Counted from the first letter of the stretch, positions 27,151-36,420 are shown. The stretch: DNA of 64,000 nt from CAYMCO01 sp964388955 (GCA_964388955.1 CAYMCO010000002.1:1-64000); one strand, 5' to 3'. Notes: generated by a model from the sequence alone, not told the origin. Numbers and translations are program-made.

Positions 27151-28326
27151 ATGGCACCGTGGAGCGGCGATCAAGTGGATGTCGCCATCGTCGGTGCAGG
27201 ACCGGCGGGGCTATCCACCGCCTTGAACCTGGTCAAGCAGGAGCCGGGATGGGCGGGGAGAATGGTGGTGCTCGAGCGCGATGCCCATCCCAGGCACAAA
27301 CTGTGCGGGGGAGGGGTGACCCGTTTCGGCCTGCGCCATCTGCGCTCCCTTGGGCTCGAATTGGATGTGGATTTCTTCTTGGTCGAGAACGGCCGCCTCT
27401 GCTATCGAGATCGTGTGATCGACATCCGTGGACATCCCACGTTCATCGTGACCCACCGGCAGGATCTGGATGCCAGTCTCGCCCATCAAGCCGCAGAGCG
27501 GGGGGTCCGGTTGGTGGAGAACACCCGTGTCCTTTCCATGCGGCGGGAGAGCGGCCGAATGCGCCTGGGGACCGAACGAGGCGACCTCCTGGCACGTGCC
27601 GTGGTGGGTGCCGACGGGTCAAGAGGCCTCATCCGGTCTTGGATCGGCGGTCGCGAGACGCCATCTCGAGTGGCGCGCTTGCTGGAGATCGTCGCGCCGG
27701 CATCGTTCGATGATCGGGAATTCGCACAGCGGGAGGCCCGGTTCGACTTCACCCCCACCGGCAAGCGCCTGCAAGGTTACTACTGGGATTTCCCGACGGT
27801 GATCGCGGGAAGGCGTTACATCAACAGCGGGGTATTCGACGCGCGCGTCGTATCAGCCGCACCGAGGGCCGACCTGAAAGCAAATCTGCGCGAGGGCAAG
27901 GCGCCGGGCGAATTGCCGGATTCCGGCATTGAGGGACACCCCATCCACTGGTTCTCCCCTTTCAACACGTTCGGAGCGAACAATGTGCTCCTGGTGGGGG
28001 ACGCCGCGGGGACGGACCCGTTGTTTGGGGAGGGGATCTCCTTCGCGCTGGGCTACGGAGCAGTGGCGGCGCGCTGCCTCGAGGCGGGATTCAGAAGGGG
28101 AAACCTTCGCTTCCGGGATTACCGGAGACGGCTGTTCCTTTCCGACGTCGGGCGCGCTCTGCTGCTGCGCTGGTTCGTGGCGCGGGCGGTATACCGGTTC
28201 AGCCACCGTGAGCGTTTCATGCGTGGCATATGGGGGGTGGGCAAGCTGTTCGCGGCCCTGTTGGGAACGGGAAAGAGCTATCCTGAGGTCTACAGGGATC
28301 CCGGGCATGCAGAGCGCGAGGGATGA
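27151..28326 (+). CDS. Geranylgeranyl reductase family FAD flavoprotein
   Basis: The 391-residue protein has VDVAIVGAGPAGLSTAL (FAD dinucleotide motif), the family KLCGGGV signature, the middle VGADGS motif and NVLLVGDAAGTDPLFGEGISFAL (the GD motif). Members saturate isoprenoid side chains of chlorophyll, quinones or archaeal lipids; others are halogenase-like. In a bacterium with no photosynthesis genes in view, quinone or lipid tail reduction is the likely role, as inference. ATG 27151 is preceded by GGTAGGGAAGCGGGA. Confidence 0.88.
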   Translation: MAPWSGDQVDVAIVGAGPAGLSTALNLVKQEPGWAGRMVVLERDAHPRHKLCGGGVTRFGLRHLRSLGLELDVDFFLVENGRLCYRDRVIDIRGHPTFIVTHRQDLDASLAHQAAERGVRLVENTRVLSMRRESGRMRLGTERGDLLARAVVGADGSRGLIRSWIGGRETPSRVARLLEIVAPASFDDREFAQREARFDFTPTGKRLQGYYWDFPTVIAGRRYINSGVFDARVVSAAPRADLKANLREGKAPGELPDSGIEGHPIHWFSPFNTFGANNVLLVGDAAGTDPLFGEGISFALGYGAVAARCLEAGFRRGNLRFRDYRRRLFLSDVGRALLLRWFVARAVYRFSHRERFMRGIWGVGKLFAALLGTGKSYPEVYRDPGHAEREG

Positions 28327-28548
28327 GCGGTGAAAGCGAAATGCGCCCTCATGGCGGGTGAACGTCGGCTAGGCTTGAAGGAAGAGCAGATTCACCGGGC
28401 GGATCTTGCAGATCACGAGATCTTGATGCAGGCGGAAGCCAGCGCAGCGAGTGCCGGAACCGAATTGGCCAACTTCCTGGCCATTATCGGGCTATGGTGG
28501 GAGAAGAAGCACGATCCGGGGGGGGTAGCGGGTTGGAAGGGGACCGGC

Positions 28549-29415
28549 TCAGGCCGATGGGGTTATGGCGAGCCGGATCCTGTTGTGGGAAGGATCTCGC
28601 ACGGTGTATCCGCCATCCGTCTCTTCGATCCCGATCCCGGCCCTTCGCACCCGTTCGACCACCGCCTCCAGCGAAGTGCGCTCAGGGAGCCAGATGGCAT
28701 ACCAATTCAAACCCAGCGCGTCCTCCGGCGGTGGAGGTGCTCCTGCGCCCGCCCACGTGTTGAGGCCGATGTGGTGATGATACCCCCCAGCGGCAAGAAA
28801 GGCGGCGCTGGTGCCATATCGCTGCCGCAGTTCGAAGCCCAGGATATCGCCATAGAACTGCTCTGCCGTGTCCAGATCGGATACGTGCAGGTGTACGTGC
28901 CCCATACGGCTGAATGGAGATGAACCCTTTGCCGCGCTCGGGCGATCCTTGGCCTGTGCAAGCAGGCCGTCGACATCCAGCGGCTCGGTCACCATCTGAA
29001 GTCCACCGTCGGACTCTGGCCATTCTTCCCTCGGCCGGTCGCGATAGATCTCTATTCCATTGGCATCCGGATCCTGGAGATAGATCGCCTCACTGACGCC
29101 GTGGTCCGCCACGCCCACGACCGGGGCTTGGGCTTCGATGACGCGTTCGAGGACATGACCCAGATCGACCCGATCCCCCACACGCAGGGCAAAGTGATAC
29201 AGACCGGTGGTCTTGGCCACCACTCGCCCCTCCGGGGTCTCGATCAGTTCGACCAGGTCGGGACCACCCCCCCCAATCCGGGCACGGCCATCGCCCTCTC
29301 GGGAAAGGCGCAAGCCCAGGACGCCGACGTAGTAATCCAGGGCGAGGCTCAGGCGCTTGATCTTCAGGCTGACGGTACCGATCTGGGTCTGCGGATGAAT
29401 TTTCGTTTCGCTCAT
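28549..29415 (-). CDS. Two-domain VOC ring-cleavage dioxygenase (CatE/catechol 2,3-dioxygenase-like)
   Basis: The 288-residue protein carries two tandem glyoxalase/VOC modules (about 8-130 and 170-285). The N-terminal one has IGTVSLKIKRLSLALDYY, GLYHFALRV and DPDANGIEIYRD. The C-terminal one has GHVHLHVSDLDTAEQFY (metal His), GGYHHHIGLNTW (metal His) and VRDPSHNRIRL, as in CatE-type extradiol dioxygenases. An iron-dependent catechol dioxygenase is likely but the substrate is unproven. ATG 29415 gives a sensible N-terminus. It is divergent from the phosphofructokinase gene. Confidence 0.88.
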   Translation of the reverse strand: MSETKIHPQTQIGTVSLKIKRLSLALDYYVGVLGLRLSREGDGRARIGGGGPDLVELIETPEGRVVAKTTGLYHFALRVGDRVDLGHVLERVIEAQAPVVGVADHGVSEAIYLQDPDANGIEIYRDRPREEWPESDGGLQMVTEPLDVDGLLAQAKDRPSAAKGSSPFSRMGHVHLHVSDLDTAEQFYGDILGFELRQRYGTSAAFLAAGGYHHHIGLNTWAGAGAPPPPEDALGLNWYAIWLPERTSLEAVVERVRRAGIGIEETDGGYTVRDPSHNRIRLAITPSA

Positions 29416-29517
29416 GGTCTCTGCGCTGATCTTACCGCAGATTCGCGGTTTCGTCTTTGGCCGGCTCAACGCTCATGGCTTGTCGGTCGGCGCTCAACGC
29501 TCCTCCGCCGGATTGCT

Positions 29518-29523
29518 TATAAT
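29518..29523 (+). promoter_or_regulatory. Candidate -10 box for the phosphofructokinase gene
   Basis: TATAAT lies 88 bp upstream of the pfp start in the divergent spacer. No good -35 box is at the right distance, so it is a partial promoter call only. Confidence 0.4.
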
Positions 29524-29610
29524 ATCGATTCGCGGGCGCCCAGCGGTTGGAGGCGAGTCGAACAGGGGGCGACCACGAAACCGCCCGGCTGACGCGACGA
29601 AGGAGAGACT

Positions 29611-30822
29611 ATGATGGCGAATATCAACAAGAAGAAGGGTGTGATCGCGATCCTCACCGGGGGGGGTGACGTCCCTGGCCTGAACCCCGCCATCCGGGCG
29701 GTCACCATACGGGCCCGCCGGGAGGGTTATCAGGTGATCGGTATCCGGCGGGGCTGGGCCGGGGCAATCGAGATTCGACGTGACAAGGATGCCGACAACA
29801 GCACGTGCTATCAAGTGCTGACGGATGACGTGGTCAACAAGGCCGGCAGGACCGGCGGTACGTTCCTGCACAGCTCCAGGACCAATCCACAGAGCATCAA
29901 GAGGGAGAAGGTCCCTGATCACCTGAAATCCGAATACGATCAGGACATCAATGACCTGACGCCGGAGGTGGTCAAGAATCTGGATTACCTGGGAGTGGAC
30001 TACCTCGTCCCCATCGGGGGGGACGACACGCTGGGTTATGCAGTGCGGCTCCACAAAGAGGGCGTGCATATCGTGGCCATCCCCAAGACGATGGACAACG
30101 ATGTGCCCGGAACGGACTATTGCATCGGTTTTAGCACCTGCGTGACGCGCACGATCATGCTGACGAACATTCTACGAACCACCGCCGGCTCTCACGAGCG
30201 CTTCCTCGTGCTCGAAGTGTTCGGCAGGTATGCGGGGTTCACCGCGCTGCTGCCGACGATGGCTGGCGCCGCGGACCGCTGTGTCATCCCGGAGTACAAA
30301 TTCGACATCGAACATCTAACGGAGCTGCTGGTCTATGATCGGAACAAGAATCCCAGCAACTATGCTGTGGTGCTCGTCTCGGAGGGGGCGATGTTTGAGG
30401 GGGGAGAGATGGTCTTCGAAGACAAGCGGCGCGACGCTTTCGGGCACGCCAAGCTCGGAGGGATCGGCGATCTGGTGTCGTCGCGCTTGAAAGCCTTGTC
30501 CGCGAGATTCAACAATGGGCAGCCCGTAAATGTGATCAACCAGAAGCTGGGTTATCTCGTGCGCGGAGGGGATCCGGACGCGATCGATTCCATTGTTCCC
30601 ATGGCGTATGGAAACCTGGCGCTTGACTTGGTGATGAACCGCATGAACGGCCGGATGGTCGTGCTGCGTAATGGGAGATATGACAACGTGCCTATCGAGA
30701 TGATCACGAGCACCAAGAAGGTGGTGAACGTCTCGCGCTACTACAACACGGAGCGTTACCGGCCGCACTACAAGAGCTTCGCCATGCAGCCGCTGTTCAT
30801 CATGACCAGCGAGGGGATTTGA
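29611..30822 (+). CDS. pfp: Pyrophosphate-type 6-phosphofructokinase
   Basis: The 403-residue protein phosphorylates fructose 6-phosphate in glycolysis. AILTGGGDVPGLNPAIRA is the nucleotide-side motif. The donor-site loop reads GGDDT (136-140), with Asp139 where ATP enzymes have Gly, and IPKTMDND (157-164) has Lys159, where ATP enzymes usually have Gly. Both changes mark PPi-dependent enzymes, which are reversible. The length and the GRYAGFTALL segment fit the group of mixed ATP/PPi family members in Chloroflexota and Actinobacteria. ATG 29611 follows GAAGGAGAGACT. GAPDH is 6 kb away. Confidence 0.93.
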   Translation: MMANINKKKGVIAILTGGGDVPGLNPAIRAVTIRARREGYQVIGIRRGWAGAIEIRRDKDADNSTCYQVLTDDVVNKAGRTGGTFLHSSRTNPQSIKREKVPDHLKSEYDQDINDLTPEVVKNLDYLGVDYLVPIGGDDTLGYAVRLHKEGVHIVAIPKTMDNDVPGTDYCIGFSTCVTRTIMLTNILRTTAGSHERFLVLEVFGRYAGFTALLPTMAGAADRCVIPEYKFDIEHLTELLVYDRNKNPSNYAVVLVSEGAMFEGGEMVFEDKRRDAFGHAKLGGIGDLVSSRLKALSARFNNGQPVNVINQKLGYLVRGGDPDAIDSIVPMAYGNLALDLVMNRMNGRMVVLRNGRYDNVPIEMITSTKKVVNVSRYYNTERYRPHYKSFAMQPLFIMTSEGI

Positions 30823-30843
30823 GGATCGAAGCCCTTCCCGCGC

Positions 30844-30871
30844 TTGCATAAATGCGCGTCGTCCCTATAAT
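30844..30871 (+). promoter_or_regulatory. Sigma-70-type promoter upstream of rpoD
   Basis: TTGCAT (30844-30849) and TATAAT (30866-30871) are separated by 16 bp, a near-consensus promoter. Transcription would begin near 30878, at the foot of a strong stem-loop, and read through a leader of about 400 nt into rpoD. Confidence 0.7.
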
Positions 30872-30878
30872 CCAGAGT

Positions 30879-30939
30879 GCTGCACCTCCCGGGCATTTAC
30901 ATGCCCTCACACCGCCATCCGTTTCGCGGGGGGTGCAGC
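30879..30939 (+). promoter_or_regulatory. Strong nested stem-loop at the start of the rpoD leader
   Basis: GCTGCACC (30879-30886) pairs perfectly with GGTGCAGC (30932-30939), extended inward by TCCCG/CGGGG-type pairs. Inside is a perfect GGGCAT-TTAC-ATGCCC hairpin (30891-30906). A short T-containing stretch (GTCTTTATCC) follows. It lies exactly where the promoter at 30844-30871 would start transcripts, so it may stabilise or regulate the leader, or act as an attenuator or small RNA. It does not match a riboswitch I know. Confidence 0.6.
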
Positions 30940-31285
30940 GTCTTTATCCCAGCGTCGATCGCCACAGTATTCGATGGTTAGCTTGGGCGCCGTTCAAAGG
31001 ATGATGGAGGAAACCATCCGAAGGCGTCGTGATCTGCGTGGGGCCGCAAGAATTTCGCAAGAATCGGGCGACAAAAGATAGGGTTTCTCGATATAAGTAT
31101 GGGAGAATATAAATCGCAGATGCCCCGTTCACACGCATGTCCAATTCCAGTACTTGCGAATAAGTGAATCCGAACTCAAGCGTTACAGAAGGCGCGAGTA
31201 GGTCCGGTTGTGTGCCGGCGGGGGAGATTTCAGGGGGCAACGGGGCGGTCGAAAAGCGGAGGAAGGGCAGGAGTAGGCTGCACAT

Positions 31286-32515
31286 ATGGTGACAAGAACC
31301 GAGCAGATTCAAACAGGTGGAGCGGACGCCGAACTGCTGACGGAGAGCCAGGCGGAGTTGATCCATGGGCTGGTCCAGTATGGTGAGGAGCAAGGCTATC
31401 TCACCATGGAAGATATTCTCGAGCGCGTCCCTGACGTGGACGCCGACCTGGATCTGTTGGAGTCGGTGTTCGACGCCATCATTTCGGCGGGCGTCAGCTT
31501 CACGGAGAACGGCTTTGATACGGCCGAGGACGAAGTCAAGGCGCAGGCGGAGGCCGAGGATGTGGACATCGAGGCGGAACGGCTGCGGCTTCTCGAGGCC
31601 ATCGACGCAGGTGACTCCATCAGCGCATACCTGAGCCAGGCCAGCAAGGTTCCGCTGCTGACACGCGAGGAGGAAGCCGAGCTCTCGAAACGGATCGAGC
31701 GCGGCCGCTGGGCGAGTGAGGAGCTGGCGAATAAGCGCCTGCCGGCGGAGAAGCGCAAACAGCTGCAGTACCTGATTGAGGACGGCTGGGCGGCGCGTGA
31801 ACATCTCATTCTCGCCAACATGCGCCTGGTGTTCTCGGTGGCCAAGAAGTATGTGGGCCGGGGCCTGCCGCTAATGGACCTGGTGCAAGAAGGTCACATC
31901 GGGCTGATGCGGGCCGTGAAGAAGTTCGACTACAGCCGCGGCTACAAGTTCTCTACATATGCAACCTGGTGGATCCGCCAGGCGGTCTCGCGCGCTGTCG
32001 CCGACAACGGGCGCACCATCCGCATCCCGGTCCATATGATGGACCAGATCAGCAAGATGCTGCGCCATCGCCAAAAGCTCACCCAGACTCTGGGGAGGGA
32101 TCCGACGCCGGAGGAGCTGGCCGATTCGCTTGACGAGCCGGTGTCCAAAGTGATGGACATGCTCGGTTTTGCCAAGCTTCCCATCTCATTGGAGACTCCG
32201 ATCGGCGACGAGGAGGACGCCACTTTCGGCGAGTTTGTGGAGGACGAGGAATCCCCGGCGCCGGAAGAAGAGGCGACGGAGACGATGCTGCGGGAGCATG
32301 TGCACAGCGTGCTGCACGAACTGCCGCCCCGGGAATCCCGCGTGCTCAAGCTGCGCTACGGATTGAGCGGGGAGCGTATGCACACGCTGGCAGAGATCGG
32401 CGACAAACTGAATCTCTCACGAGAGAGAGTGCGGCAGATCGAAGCGCGGGCGCTGCGCAGGCTGAGATCCCCCGGAAGATCGCACGAGCTGCGGGAGTTT
32501 GTCCGCGGCAGGTGA
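31286..32515 (+). CDS. rpoD: Primary RNA polymerase sigma factor RpoD/SigA
   Basis: The 409-residue sigma-70 factor directs core RNA polymerase to housekeeping promoters. An acidic region 1.1-like N-terminus (ELIHGLVQYGEEQGYLTMEDILE) precedes region 1.2 (DSISAYLSQASKVPLLTREEE). Region 2 has NMRLVFSVAKKYVGRG, DLVQEGHIGLMRAVKKFDY and KFSTYATWWIRQAVSRA, the -10 recognition helix. Region 3 follows, then region 4 with LRYGLSGERMHTLAEIG and LSRERVRQIEARALRRLR, the -35 recognition helix. All core residues are present. ATG 31286 is supported by AGGAG about 13 bases upstream. A 460-bp leader with promoter and stem-loop precedes it. Confidence 0.97.
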   Translation: MVTRTEQIQTGGADAELLTESQAELIHGLVQYGEEQGYLTMEDILERVPDVDADLDLLESVFDAIISAGVSFTENGFDTAEDEVKAQAEAEDVDIEAERLRLLEAIDAGDSISAYLSQASKVPLLTREEEAELSKRIERGRWASEELANKRLPAEKRKQLQYLIEDGWAAREHLILANMRLVFSVAKKYVGRGLPLMDLVQEGHIGLMRAVKKFDYSRGYKFSTYATWWIRQAVSRAVADNGRTIRIPVHMMDQISKMLRHRQKLTQTLGRDPTPEELADSLDEPVSKVMDMLGFAKLPISLETPIGDEEDATFGEFVEDEESPAPEEEATETMLREHVHSVLHELPPRESRVLKLRYGLSGERMHTLAEIGDKLNLSRERVRQIEARALRRLRSPGRSHELREFVRGR

Positions 32516-32538
32516 GGCGATCGACGAAGAGCCCACCG

Positions 32539-32577
32539 CTCCCCGACCAGGTCGCTGGCCGGGGAGTTTCGCGTTTT
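32539..32577 (+). terminator. Rho-independent terminator after rpoD
   Basis: CTCCCCGACC (32539-32548) pairs with GGCCGGGGAG (32557-32566) over an 8-nt loop, with one G-U type mismatch in ten, followed by TTTCGCGTTTT. It lies 24 bp after the rpoD stop. Confidence 0.8.
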
Positions 32578-32724
32578 CACTCCCAAGCGCACGTGGAGTG
32601 CCGAGCGGGGGCATCACGAGGCGTATCGACAAACCTGCCCGGAGCGAAGCGTGGGATTCGCCTGCCTCGCGTCCTGAGTGCTCAATGGGCGCGCCCCTTG
32701 AAATGGATCGCAGCCCGGGATCCG

Positions 32725-32755
32725 TTGGGTGAAAAAGGGGGCATTGGCCTATAAT
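32725..32755 (+). promoter_or_regulatory. Candidate promoter for the MFS transporter gene
   Basis: TTGGGT (32725-32730) and TATAAT (32750-32755) are separated by 19 bp, slightly long. The -10 box is embedded in a GGCC-TATAATCA-GGCC inverted repeat, which might also be an operator. The ATG is 58 bp downstream. Confidence 0.4.
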
Positions 32756-32812
32756 CAGGCCGTTTGAACGCAAACCCGCCCAGCGCGAACTCTCGCCCAG
32801 GGAGGGTTCAGA

Positions 32813-34060
32813 ATGGGAGCCGGCATGCCCAGCGCAGCCCACATCGAAGATTCGGCCGCCCACGCTGCCCTGGAGGAAGCCCCGCACGATGATCACCCCT
32901 TCTCCGCGGGGGGCGTCATCACGCTCGCCTCCGGCCATGCGGTTCATGACACCTTCACCGCCTTTCTCCCGCCTCTGTTGCCGGTGTTCATCGAACGGTT
33001 GCTGCTATCGAAAGCGCAGGCCGGCATCCTATCCGCCCTACTTCAAGCGCCCTCCCTGGTGCAGCCCATCATCGGAAACTGGGCCGACCGTGCTAGCTTG
33101 AAGGTGCTGGTGATTCTGGCTCCTGGCCTCTCCGCCACGGCCATGAGCCTGCTTGGCGTTGCCCCCACCTACGCCGCACTGGCCGTTCTTCTGACGGTGG
33201 CGGGGACAACATCCGCCGGACTGCACGCCGTCGGCCCCGCCATGGCTGGCAGACTCGCCGGCCGACGGTTGGGGAGAGGGATGGGATTCTGGATGGTGGG
33301 GGGCGAGTTGGGCCGCACCATTGGGCCGATCGTGGTGGTTACCGTCACCGCTCGGCTCACCTTGAGCGGTTTGCCCTGGCTGATGGTTCTGGGCTGGTGC
33401 GCGTCCGCTGTGTTGCTCTTCCGTCTGAGAAGCCTATCCCCTGTGAAAGGGATGTCCCCGGATCGGCTCCCTTGGCGGCGGGCGATCAAAGATATGCGTC
33501 GGGTCATGTTGCCCGTCGCCGGGATTATCCTGGTGCGGGCCTTCGTCGTATCCGCCATCACCACTTTCCTGCCCACATTCATGAGCGAGGCCGGTGCGAG
33601 CTTGTTCCAGGCAGGCGCCTACCTGACGGTTCTGGAGGCCGCGGGTGTTGTGGGGGCGATGCTCGGTGGGTCGGCCAGCGATCGCTTCGGGCGGCGGCGG
33701 ACACTTGCGGTGTCCATGCTGCTTGCCCCGGTAGCGATAATCGCCTTCCTCAACCTGAATGGGGGAGCGCGCCTGATCATGGTGCTGGCCATGGGTTTGT
33801 TCGGGCTTTCAGTGGCGCCCGTTCTGATGGCGATCGTGCAGGAAAGCTATCCCGGCAATCGGGCATTGGCGAATGGGGTATACATGGCGCTCGGATTTGG
33901 GATCCGCTCCCTCGTCCTCATCGTGCTCGGTTTGCTGGGGGATCTATTCAGTCTCCGCGGGGCATTCTACTTGAGCGCGATCATCATGCTGCTTGGCTTG
34001 CCGCTGGTAGCGGCGCTGCCGCGGTCCGACCCATCGCGACAACAGGTTCAGCCCCGGTAG
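32813..34060 (+). CDS. MFS transporter (fosmidomycin-resistance Fsr-like)
   Basis: The 415-residue protein has about 12 membrane segments. After a soluble acidic start it carries LASGHAVHDTFTAFLPPLLPVFIERL, a pattern typical of Fsr-type MFS proteins. SLVQPIIGNWADR and GGSASDRFGRRR are the loop motifs of the two halves. It probably exports a drug or metabolite. ATG 32813 follows GGGAGGGTTCAGA. It follows the rpoD terminator and converges with the ClC gene. Confidence 0.88.
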   Translation: MGAGMPSAAHIEDSAAHAALEEAPHDDHPFSAGGVITLASGHAVHDTFTAFLPPLLPVFIERLLLSKAQAGILSALLQAPSLVQPIIGNWADRASLKVLVILAPGLSATAMSLLGVAPTYAALAVLLTVAGTTSAGLHAVGPAMAGRLAGRRLGRGMGFWMVGGELGRTIGPIVVVTVTARLTLSGLPWLMVLGWCASAVLLFRLRSLSPVKGMSPDRLPWRRAIKDMRRVMLPVAGIILVRAFVVSAITTFLPTFMSEAGASLFQAGAYLTVLEAAGVVGAMLGGSASDRFGRRRTLAVSMLLAPVAIIAFLNLNGGARLIMVLAMGLFGLSVAPVLMAIVQESYPGNRALANGVYMALGFGIRSLVLIVLGLLGDLFSLRGAFYLSAIIMLLGLPLVAALPRSDPSRQQVQPR

Positions 34061-34136
34061 CGCAAATAGACCGGAATGGGAAATCGACGTCGGGAGATGA
34101 GGCGCTCGGGATGGGCTCCGGCGCATCACCGAAGAA

Positions 34137-36260
34137 TCATCGGCCCTGTGGGCCAGGCGGCCCCTTGATGCAACTGAGGACTTCCTCGGAGACCTCGTCC
34201 CGGATGAATGCGGTGATGCGGTCTCCCGCTTGCAGTCGTGTGTTACCGTGCGGGATAAGCAAGCGGGAATCGCGATGGATGGAGACGAAGACGCACTCCT
34301 TGGGAAGAGAACGGGATAGGGCAGCCACGGTACTGCCAATCGCCGCATCTTTCGCGGCGAGCGATATCTCCACAAACTGTGTCCCGGCGGGCTCGCGCGC
34401 TTCCATTCGGCGCACGCGGTGGGATAGCTCTGACCGGCGGGTGATGGCTACATTGTAGGCGCGGATGATATCGTCTCGCCCAACGAGGCCGACGAGGCGA
34501 TAGGGGTCATTGGGGTCGACCACAGGGAGGCGACCCAACCCTCGCGGGCCCATCCTCCGCAGCACCACCCCGATATTCTCATTCGGATAGGCGACTTCCA
34601 GACTCTCCCGGCCGCTGCCGATCTCGCTCACCGGCGTCCTGCGAGGCATGTTTTGGGCAACAGCCTGCTCCAAATCGCTCACCGTGACCATGCCCCAGAG
34701 CCGGCCGCGATCATCCAACACCGGAAACCCATGGTACCGGACGCGTGAGAATTCCTCGGAGAGCTCCACCAACGTCATGTCGACTGTGACGGTGCGGACC
34801 TCCTTGACCATCACCTCCTCGACATCCACGCCCTGCATCACATCGATGTCCCTGCCGCGCTGTAGACGGATCCCCCGCCGTGTGAGCTTGAGCGTGTAGA
34901 TCGATTCTCCGTGGAGCAGGCTACGCGACACCAGGGTGGCGACCACAACAGTGAGCATCAGCGGCAAAATGATGCGATAGTCTCCGGTCAGTTCAAACAG
35001 GATGATCATGGCGGTAATGGGGGCATGGGCGCTTGCCGAGAAGACCGCTGCCATGCCAACCAGGGCGTAGGCACCCGGAGGCGCGGTGATGGTAGGGAAG
35101 AGGATATTCACCGTCGCCCCGAAAGCGGCGCCCAGCATCGCACCCATGAACAGCGAAGGGGCGAAGACACCGCCGGACCCGCCGGATCCCAGCGTCAGGC
35201 AGGTGGCGACCAACTTGAGAACCAGCAGCAGCAGCACGCTCTGCAATAAGATTTCGTCGGCGAAAGTGGTCTGGATGACGTCGTAGCCTACGTTGAAGAT
35301 GTGGGGCAGCCGCTCCCAGCGTAGGGAGGTCACGACCGGATAGCCGAGCGCAAGAAGCCCGATCAGCGCGCCTCCGATTCCTGGCTTGACCCACTCCGGA
35401 ATCCCTTTCCAACTGTCAAAGCGATCCTCGGACCAGTACAGCAAGCGCACGAAGGCTACTCCGACCAGGGCAGCCAGCAATCCCAAGAAGGGATAGAGCA
35501 GGAACTCCCAACTGCTCTGCAAATGGTACTGGGTGGGGAGCGGGAAGGCAGGGACGTTGCCAAAAACGGCCTGGCCGATAACGCTTGCCATCACGGAAGA
35601 GATCACTACTGTGCCGAAATAAGCTACGCTGAACTCGGAAAGAATAATCTCGAGGGCGAAGAACACGCCGGCGATTGGCGAGTTGAATGTGGCCGCGATC
35701 CCACCAGCCGCTCCGCAGGCAACCAAGTTTCGGATGCGCTCATCGGAGAGATTGAGGGCCTGCCCGAGGGTGGAACCCAGTGCGGAACCGATCTGAACGA
35801 TGGGCCCTTCGCGGCCGACCGAGCCGCCTGTCCCGATATTGATGGAAGAGGCGAGCGATTTGATGACGGCAACGATAGGCCGAATTCGCCCGCCCTTCAG
35901 CGCCACCGCCTCCATCACCTCGGGTACGCCGTGGCCTTTCGCCTCTTTGGCAAACCCCTGAACCAGCGCCCCGACAATCAAACCGCCAATGGCGGGTACG
36001 ATCACCGCAAAGGCTTTTCCCCATCCCTGTGTGACTACGCGGAACCAGTCATAGCCGATCCACTCGACCCCCGAAATGAGGTAGCGGAAAATGACAGCGC
36101 CAATGCCCGCCCCGATGCCGATCACCACCGATGTCAGAACCAGGATGACTTCTTCGTTGCTCTGCAGTTGGCTCAAGGCCCGCCTGAGATAGTTTTTTCC
36201 CGCCGGAGATGCGGAACCTACGGCAGCTTGCTCGACCTGCGGATCTTGCTCAAAAGTCAT
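34137..36260 (-). CDS. ClC chloride channel/antiporter with CBS pair and TrkA_C domain
   Basis: The 707-residue protein has a ClC membrane part (about 35-455) with GHGVPEVMEAV and SVGREGPIVQIGSALGS (the anion-binding GREGP motif). NSPIAGVFFALEIIL and GGVFAPSLFMGAMLG follow. A cytoplasmic CBS pair (about 480-600) begins with DVEEVMVKEVRTVTVDMTL. The C-terminal ~80 residues (VEISLAAKDAAIGSTVAAL, LQAGDRITAFI) form a TrkA_C/RCK_C domain, which binds ligands such as c-di-AMP in K+ channels. It moves chloride or fluoride across the cell membrane, likely gated by nucleotides. No glutamate gate was tested in detail. Confidence 0.93.
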   Translation of the reverse strand: MTFEQDPQVEQAAVGSASPAGKNYLRRALSQLQSNEEVILVLTSVVIGIGAGIGAVIFRYLISGVEWIGYDWFRVVTQGWGKAFAVIVPAIGGLIVGALVQGFAKEAKGHGVPEVMEAVALKGGRIRPIVAVIKSLASSINIGTGGSVGREGPIVQIGSALGSTLGQALNLSDERIRNLVACGAAGGIAATFNSPIAGVFFALEIILSEFSVAYFGTVVISSVMASVIGQAVFGNVPAFPLPTQYHLQSSWEFLLYPFLGLLAALVGVAFVRLLYWSEDRFDSWKGIPEWVKPGIGGALIGLLALGYPVVTSLRWERLPHIFNVGYDVIQTTFADEILLQSVLLLLVLKLVATCLTLGSGGSGGVFAPSLFMGAMLGAAFGATVNILFPTITAPPGAYALVGMAAVFSASAHAPITAMIILFELTGDYRIILPLMLTVVVATLVSRSLLHGESIYTLKLTRRGIRLQRGRDIDVMQGVDVEEVMVKEVRTVTVDMTLVELSEEFSRVRYHGFPVLDDRGRLWGMVTVSDLEQAVAQNMPRRTPVSEIGSGRESLEVAYPNENIGVVLRRMGPRGLGRLPVVDPNDPYRLVGLVGRDDIIRAYNVAITRRSELSHRVRRMEAREPAGTQFVEISLAAKDAAIGSTVAALSRSLPKECVFVSIHRDSRLLIPHGNTRLQAGDRITAFIRDEVSEEVLSCIKGPPGPQGR

Positions 36261-36391
36261 ATAGCGTACCTGGTTTCTACGATGGATCTGCCCATGGCAT
36301 GCGAGACGAACCAGAATTCGGCCGCCCCCCGGCTATTCTATAATCCTCTTTTCCACCTGCGTCAAGGTGACCGGGGTGGGGAGGAGGCAAA

Positions 36392-36420
36392 CCGGCGCCC
36401 ACATGGAGACGGGGCGCCGG
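36392..36420 (-). terminator. Candidate terminator hairpin between GAPDH and ClC genes
   Basis: CCGGCGCCC (36392-36400) and GGGCGCCGG (36412-36420) are perfect 9-bp arms around an 11-nt loop, 60 bp downstream of the GAPDH stop. The T-run after it is weak (GGTTTGCC on the minus strand), so it may be a partial terminator or processing site. Confidence 0.45.

Noticed and set aside
28330..28923. Plus-strand ORF overlapping the VOC dioxygenase gene
   Set aside because: The minus-strand frame carries clear VOC motifs; the plus frame has none.
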